Shown: positions 45,593 to 50,538 of the stretch, piece after piece | Numbering within the stretch: position 1 is the stretch's first letter | How the letters are laid out: each line of letters opens with the position of its first letter | Assembly (NCBI GenBank): GCA_027008645.1 | Contig: JALVEE010000012.1 | Coordinates: 1 to 50,538 of the forward strand | Length of the DNA stretch: 50,538 nucleotides | Source: Saprospiraceae bacterium | GTDB taxonomy: Bacteria > Bacteroidota > Bacteroidia > Chitinophagales > Saprospiraceae | Direction: 5' to 3' | Notes under the pieces: generated by a model | Told to the model about the DNA's origin: nothing | Database searches by the model: none | Seen by the model: the letters and a program-made list of their open reading frames with translations, nothing else | Position numbers and translations under genes: made by a program

Positions 45593-48500
45593 ATGACAAC
45601 TTCAAAGTACATTAAACTATTTGTTATAAATTTCTTTATTTTTTTTCTTACTTACAATATCAAAGCACAAACACCTCCGATTGTTTATGTCGCAGGTGAC
45701 GGAACGGGTGATTATAATTGTGACGGTGTAAGTGATCAAGTACAAATCAATCAAGCTTTGGATTATGTCGCTGCAAATGCGGGTTTTACCACGGTTTATC
45801 TGAAAGGCGAGTTTACTTATATTATCGATGAGCCTGTATTAATGACAAGCAATACTATACTCACCGGAGATTCTACCGCAACGATTAGATTGAAAGATAG
45901 TGTAGGATGGAATACACTATATAAGCCGTTAATAAGCCAAAAAAATCATACCGGTTGGGATGCCTGGGGAGTGGAAGGTGATAGTATTTCCAATGTTGAG
46001 ATTTATGGTTTTAATATAGATGGAGGTGATCAAGCCGAACCTGCCGGACAAGGATATATAGCTTTGATTCATTTTCGTTTTCCATATAATATTTCCATTT
46101 ATAATATGCATTTACTTAATAGCCGTTGGGATATTGTCCGCCTTTCTGCATCTGACCTGACTTCAACCCACTCCAATGTTTACAATAATAAAATTGAATA
46201 TTCAGGCCACGAGGGAATTTGTTATGTTGGACTTTCAAATTTTGATGTTTATAATAATGAAATATTTCATACAAGAACAAATTGCGGAATAAGATTAAAA
46301 GACTGCGATACTTTTGATATTCATAATAATATCATCGGAAATAATCTAACAAAAACACCGGGCGGATATACAGGAATATTAGTAGAAAATCAACACAAAC
46401 CTCATACAGGACAAACAGAGATCTATGAGAATATTATTTATGGAAAAAACGGTGGAATACATATTGGCAGTCAACAAAACCACGCTACTTACCCTATTGA
46501 TTCAAGGATAAACGTACGCGTTCATCATAATAAAATTTTTAAAACCCGGGATACGGATGATGGTTCGGGATTTGTATTAGATGCAGGAATTAAAATAGGG
46601 GGATTTCAAAATACCATAATTGAACACAATGTAATTGAAGAAGGCTCAACAGATGCGATTGTATATGAAGGAAATTTAGGAGGCAGTTCCGGTTATGAAA
46701 CCACAGTTAGAAATAATATTATCTTAAATAATGACGGTTACGCTATCAATAATAAAGAACCTTCCATAAACACTTTCATTTTGAATAATAATATTATTTT
46801 TAATAATACCGGAGGCGATTACAATAATGCTTCATCTACTACGGATATTTATTCCGATCCGTTATTTGCCGGTGCTCACCTCCCTTTGAATCAATGGTAT
46901 CATATTGTTGCAACTTATGATAATAGTACGGAGACTTTCAAGATATATGTGGACGGGGAAGAACATACAAGCAAGAAAATTCCGGGATTCGGAACTATTG
47001 GAACAAATACAAGATATTTGTTTCTCGGTGGATATAGAGCTGCTGCATATTGGTTTAAGGGGAAAATGGATGAACTTGCTATTTGGAACCGGGCGTTGAC
47101 AATAACCGAGGTAAATGTTTTGTACAATGACGGTTTGCCTGACGATATTATGGGAAGTAGTATAAAAACGGGAATGCAAGCTTATTTCAAAATGGAAAAT
47201 AATTGGAATGATAGTAGTGGGAATAATTACAATGCCATAGACAGTACCGCAAGTTTTGCAACAGAAGCATTCAATGGTAATTATGCAGGACTTTTTGATG
47301 GAATTGACGATTACGTACTATATCCGAATACTTTATCAACTTCCGACGGTTTATCTATTTCGGTTTGGGTTAATATTGGTTTAAGTACCGAATCTGAACA
47401 AAGCATACTCAATAAAGGAAAACAAGAAAGTAACAATCATATTTGGTTATATATTAAAAATGATTGCTTAATCTTTGAATTGGGCAATGGATCTGATAGA
47501 GAATCGATAGCAGCACATATCCTAAATCCCTGGGATATGGATTATCACGTAAAATCCAAAACCGGCCGATGGGACAAAAACAAATGGGTCAAAGATGATG
47601 TTTTTAGCCCTTGTATCGACGGAGGATATCCCGCTTCGGATTTTTCCAAAGAAACAATGCCTAACGGAGATACTGTCAATATCGGAGTTTACGGCAATAC
47701 TGCCGAAGCCTCCAAAAGTGCTACTCATAATTACTATGTTTCTCCATCAGGAAATAATGCCAATTCAGGGTTATCCATCGCTGATGCTTGGGAAACAATC
47801 GCTTATGCAGCTTCTTCTGCGAGTCCTGTCCTTGCCGGTGATACGGTATTTATCATTCAAGGCAATTATAACGAAAGGGTATTGGTGGAAAAATCGGGTA
47901 CATTCGGCACAAATATCGTCTTTACAAACTATCAAAATGATGAGGTTACAGTAGATGGAACCGGAATTTCGTGGGGCAATTCCTGGAACGGATTGATTGA
48001 CATATCGAATAGAAAATATGTGGATATATCGGGATTGAATGTCAAAAACTCTGATTATGGAGGTATTTGGGTAGAAGATTGCGATACTATTGTGATTAAA
48101 AACAATAAAACTTATAATACCTATTCGAGTGGTATCGGTGTTTGGAACAGCAATAATGTCCGGGTCGAAAACAATGAAGTGGAACTTGCTTGTAATGACG
48201 GCGAACAAGAATGTATTTCGATTGCCAATTCACATAATTGCGATATACTGAAAAATCTTGTTCACGACAATGGTCCGGGAACAAATGGAGGTGAAGGCAT
48301 TGACGTAAAACAAGGTTCTCACGATGTCAGAGTTTATCAAAATACCGTACATCATCTTAACGAACGTATAGGTATTTACGTTGATGCTTGGGATCAACAT
48401 ACATACAATATAGATGTATTTAACAATACAGTACACCATTGTGGTAATAATGGATTCAATGCCCAAACGGAGATGGGAGGACTACTCGAAAATGTGCGGT

Positions 48501-49213
48501 TTTATAACAATATCTCATATTTTAATAAATGGGACGGGATAGCTCTGGGTAGTGTTACAGCCGATCCGAATGTAACCGTTACTCCGGTTAAACACGTAAA
48601 AGTAATAAACAATACTTGTTACAAAAACGGTTCTTATCAGAGTGGATGGGGATATGGTATTTTAGTAAATAACGATGATTTGCAAGATGTATTGATCAGA
48701 AATAATATCTGTAGCAGGAATAGTGCACAAATCGCAATTGAAAATATAGACACAATTTCGCAAGTGGATCACAATCTCATTTTCGGATACAATGACGCTG
48801 CAAGTTGTGTATATGGAGCAGATTCGGTAATAGGAGATCCTTTATTTGTTGACACAGTGACTTTTGATTTTCATTTGCAAGACAATTCACCGGCAATTGA
48901 AGCGGGAATATACTTGGATTCCATCTCTTTTGACAGGGATAGCATACCGCGTTCGCTATTGGCAAAACCCGACATCGGTGCTTATGAATACGGTATTTAT
49001 TGGATAGGGCAGGTTAATAATGATTGGAATGAACCGGGTAATTGGTCCAACAATCAAGTTCCCTCTTCGACAGACAAGGTGACAATTCCACCGCCTGAGT
49101 ATTACAAATATCGCTTGGAAGTCAATGTCAATTCGCAAATAAAAGCAATATACATTAATAAAAATGCAAAGATGCTAATAAAAGAAAATGTAGGATTTGA
49201 TGTGGAGGAATGA
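45593..49213 (+). CDS. Double beta-helix secreted protein with LamG insertion
   Basis: 1206 residues from the ATG at 45593 (MTTSKYIKLFVINFFIFFL signal). An ATG at 45542 would add 17 polar residues and lies beside a weak -7-like TATGTTGC, so it is less likely. Residues about 33-425: pectate-lyase-like beta-helix (GDGTGDYNCDGVSDQVQINQ, many H-N-N-x-I). Residues about 429-643: LamG-type sandwich in permuted order. Residues 644-710: remnant of a choice-of-anchor Q end (DYHVKSKTGRW, SPCIDGG, NIGVYGNTAEAS). Residues 713-1130: second helix starting YYVSPSGNNANSGLSIADAW. The end shares the NWSNNQVP module with the 39749 gene. No sorting domain is visible. Confidence 0.78.
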   Translation: MTTSKYIKLFVINFFIFFLTYNIKAQTPPIVYVAGDGTGDYNCDGVSDQVQINQALDYVAANAGFTTVYLKGEFTYIIDEPVLMTSNTILTGDSTATIRLKDSVGWNTLYKPLISQKNHTGWDAWGVEGDSISNVEIYGFNIDGGDQAEPAGQGYIALIHFRFPYNISIYNMHLLNSRWDIVRLSASDLTSTHSNVYNNKIEYSGHEGICYVGLSNFDVYNNEIFHTRTNCGIRLKDCDTFDIHNNIIGNNLTKTPGGYTGILVENQHKPHTGQTEIYENIIYGKNGGIHIGSQQNHATYPIDSRINVRVHHNKIFKTRDTDDGSGFVLDAGIKIGGFQNTIIEHNVIEEGSTDAIVYEGNLGGSSGYETTVRNNIILNNDGYAINNKEPSINTFILNNNIIFNNTGGDYNNASSTTDIYSDPLFAGAHLPLNQWYHIVATYDNSTETFKIYVDGEEHTSKKIPGFGTIGTNTRYLFLGGYRAAAYWFKGKMDELAIWNRALTITEVNVLYNDGLPDDIMGSSIKTGMQAYFKMENNWNDSSGNNYNAIDSTASFATEAFNGNYAGLFDGIDDYVLYPNTLSTSDGLSISVWVNIGLSTESEQSILNKGKQESNNHIWLYIKNDCLIFELGNGSDRESIAAHILNPWDMDYHVKSKTGRWDKNKWVKDDVFSPCIDGGYPASDFSKETMPNGDTVNIGVYGNTAEASKSATHNYYVSPSGNNANSGLSIADAWETIAYAASSASPVLAGDTVFIIQGNYNERVLVEKSGTFGTNIVFTNYQNDEVTVDGTGISWGNSWNGLIDISNRKYVDISGLNVKNSDYGGIWVEDCDTIVIKNNKTYNTYSSGIGVWNSNNVRVENNEVELACNDGEQECISIANSHNCDILKNLVHDNGPGTNGGEGIDVKQGSHDVRVYQNTVHHLNERIGIYVDAWDQHTYNIDVFNNTVHHCGNNGFNAQTEMGGLLENVRFYNNISYFNKWDGIALGSVTADPNVTVTPVKHVKVINNTCYKNGSYQSGWGYGILVNNDDLQDVLIRNNICSRNSAQIAIENIDTISQVDHNLIFGYNDAASCVYGADSVIGDPLFVDTVTFDFHLQDNSPAIEAGIYLDSISFDRDSIPRSLLAKPDIGAYEYGIYWIGQVNNDWNEPGNWSNNQVPSSTDKVTIPPPEYYKYRLEVNVNSQIKAIYINKNAKMLIKENVGFDVEE
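46877..47521 (+). other. LamG-like module inserted in circularly permuted order
   Basis: The host protein reads ...DPLFAGA, breaks into HLPLNQWYHIVATYDN (second half of a LamG domain, to AIWNRALTITEVNVLYNDG), then YFKMENNWNDSSGNNYNA (first half of a LamG domain, to ELGNGSDRESIAAHI), and resumes with NPWDMDYHVKSKTGRW. Joining the two outer ends restores a normal choice-of-anchor Q domain, while joining the end of the insert to its start restores a normal LamG (AAHI + LPLNQWYHI). The insert is about 645 bases, the size of one LamG domain. Confidence 0.6.
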
Positions 49214-49325
49214 ATCCGTAAAGTGGAATTTTATTTTAAGATTTTTTTGGAAAGTGTGGGATAAAGGGATATATTTGTACAGTATATTATGGAGTTATAG
49301 CCAATTAGGATTAAAAAAACAGAAT

Positions 49326-49583
49326 ATGAATAGTATTATTTTCTTTTTTCTCATAATTCTTGTAGTAATTGGAAATGTATTATGGTATACAATTAAATCA
49401 ATTTTATCGGAGAATGGTTATAAAGTGAATTATTGGTATGGACATTTTAAAGACATCCCCAATTTTAAAAATTTAATAAACAAAACGAACAATCCAAGTG
49501 AGAAAGCCAAATACTCTAAAATATACTGGGGACTAATAATTACATTAATACTTTTCATTTCAATGGGAATTGCGATACTATAG
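49326..49583 (+). CDS. Small membrane protein of unknown function
   Basis: 85 residues from the ATG at 49326 (MNSIIFFFLIILVVIGNVLW). An upstream in-frame start at 49197 would overlap the previous gene and adds a non-conserved extension, so it is rejected. Two transmembrane helices (IIFFFLIILVVIGNVLWYTI and YWGLIITLILFISMGIAIL) flank a charged 35-residue loop (YWYGHFKDIPNFKNLINKT). No family recognised. Confidence 0.6.
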   Translation: MNSIIFFFLIILVVIGNVLWYTIKSILSENGYKVNYWYGHFKDIPNFKNLINKTNNPSEKAKYSKIYWGLIITLILFISMGIAIL

Positions 49584-49658
49584 ATACAATATATGGAGTG
49601 ACTGATACAATAATAACAGAGAGTTAAAACCGTTTCTGAAAAAATAGAAATATCCAAA

Positions 49659-50276
49659 ATGAAATGGTACGATAAAATAGCAAAATCCTATGATTTTTTT
49701 ACTACTTTGCTATATAAAAAAGCAAGAAAAGAGCTTATTAAAAATTTGGAAATAAAAAAAGGTGACAGGGTTTTTATTATTGCTTGCGGAACCGGACAAA
49801 ATTTTAAAATAATTGAAGAAAAAATCAGAAATGCAGGTGAAATAATCGCCCTTGATTATTCAAAAGAGATGCTTAAAATCGCTCAAAAAAGAATAAAAAA
49901 GAATAATTGGGAAAATATAAAGCTGATTAATGCAGATGCGAGAGATTTAAACAGAAAATTTTTGCTTGATAAAGATATAAATGCCGATTTTGATATTTTA
50001 ATTGGAGAACTTGCCTTTTCTGTAATTCCGGATTGGAAAAAAGTTATGAAAACATCTGCTTCATTACTAAAAGAAAATGCTAAAATAGGATTGCTGGATT
50101 GGTATAGAGAAAAAAATGATTGGCTAACAAAGATTGTCGATTACCTTGCTGATGCGGAAACAAACAGAAATACAATAAAATATGCAGAAAAAATATTTTC
50201 TGAATTTTCCGTCAAAGATAAATTCTTCTTTAATAATGTATATATCGGAACAGGTGAAAATATAAAAAGGACGTAA
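49659..50276 (+). CDS. Class I SAM-dependent methyltransferase
   Basis: 205 residues. The Rossmann-type SAM site is plain: KKGDRVFIIACGTGQNFKII (motif I, with acidic end weak), EIIALDYSKEMLKIAQKRIK (motif II Asp), NIKLINADARDL (motif III) and DFDILIGELAFSVIPDWKKVM. The N-terminus (MKWYDKIAKSYDFFTTLLY) is like UbiE/MenG-type and related small-molecule methyltransferases. Substrate unknown. The next gene starts at the base following its stop codon, so the two are probably co-transcribed. Confidence 0.85.
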   Translation: MKWYDKIAKSYDFFTTLLYKKARKELIKNLEIKKGDRVFIIACGTGQNFKIIEEKIRNAGEIIALDYSKEMLKIAQKRIKKNNWENIKLINADARDLNRKFLLDKDINADFDILIGELAFSVIPDWKKVMKTSASLLKENAKIGLLDWYREKNDWLTKIVDYLADAETNRNTIKYAEKIFSEFSVKDKFFFNNVYIGTGENIKRT

Positions 50277-50538
50277 ATGAAAATAATTATTACAATCGGA
50301 ATTTTTATAGCTTTTTTTCAGTTTCTTTTATTGCAAAACAAAAAAGGAAAGTCTTTGCCTGACAAAGTTTTATCTTTTTGGATGCTTGTTATCGCATTTC
50401 ATTTATTGAGCTATTATTTACACTTAAATGGTTATTGGATAAAATATCCTCATTTGATTGGATTGACTGTCCCTTTTCCTCTTTTTTATGGTCCTTTATT
50501 GTATTTATATACGGCTTATTCTATTAAAAAAGATAATC
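50277..50538 (+). CDS. Membrane-anchored AraC-type regulator, N-terminal part (runs off the window)
   Basis: I translated 87 codons from the ATG at 50277 to the edge: MKIIITIGIFIAFFQFLLLQ, then KKGKSLPDKVLSFWMLVIAFHLLSYY and VPFPLFYGPLLYLYTAYSIKKDN. Several hydrophobic helices and the motif FPLFYGPLLYLY are typical of the membrane domain in front of an AraC helix-turn-helix in Bacteroidota. The DNA-binding part would be beyond the edge, so the identification rests on this region alone. Confidence 0.6.
   Translation, partial: MKIIITIGIFIAFFQFLLLQNKKGKSLPDKVLSFWMLVIAFHLLSYYLHLNGYWIKYPHLIGLTVPFPLFYGPLLYLYTAYSIKKDN

Overview
The window is AT-rich DNA from a member of the Bacteroidota. The evidence is the promoter style (TAnnTTTG boxes close to start codons, some with a TTG about 20 bases upstream), type IX secretion sorting domains of both kinds (Por-type and gliding-motility/CHU_C-type), a PorT-like outer-membrane barrel, a Bacteroidota-style rimP-nusA-infB operon and an IS1634-type element. 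The genus cannot be told from what is visible.

Layout. 1-5600: the start of an EamA-type exporter (runs off the left edge), a palindrome-rich spacer, a secreted thioredoxin-like protein, MenB of menaquinone synthesis, and a complete IS1634-family element. 5600-8830 (minus strand): AnmK (cell-wall sugar recycling), PdxH (PLP synthesis), a TetR regulator and TruA. 8937-12796 (plus strand): a tight run of a low-molecular-weight phosphatase, a DUF2007 protein, a CBM9-like secreted protein, an exported M20 amidohydrolase and a GHL10-type lipoprotein. This is followed by a second thioredoxin-like paralogue, the B12-dependent ribonucleotide reductase (minus strand), an outer-membrane barrel and an Uup-like ABC-F ATPase.

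20600-23180 (minus strand) is a compact four-gene operon of ABC ATPase, permease, short GntR/YtrA-type repressor and a membrane-anchored protein. All three junctions overlap, and a near-ideal YtrA-type palindrome lies directly against the -7 box. Purine nucleoside phosphorylase is divergent from the rimP-nusA-infB operon, which has a terminator-like hairpin in its very short leader.

28878-49213 is an accessory surface/secretome region. It holds a 1534-residue multidomain adhesin-like protein (leucine-rich-like repeats, SprB-like repeats, a vWA domain, three 99-residue repeats, a CHU_C tail), an Asp-box beta-propeller-like secreted protein, an AAA_14/DUF4143 ATPase, an unknown exported protein, and three large beta-helix proteins. 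The first beta-helix protein is fused to a DUF6259-like glycosidase-type domain; the third carries what looks like a circularly permuted LamG insertion. The spacers in this region carry a recurring 'acacggattttacgga' repeat and a 162-bp MITE-like element. The right edge has a small membrane protein, a SAM methyltransferase and the start of a membrane-anchored protein resembling AraC-type regulators.

No rRNA, tRNA or CRISPR array was recognised. I do not see a clearly new defence or biosynthetic system. The most original signals are the YtrA-like circuit with its extra exported gene, the DUF6259/beta-helix family with its shared C-terminal module and conserved motifs, the permuted LamG insertion, and the intergenic repeat families.
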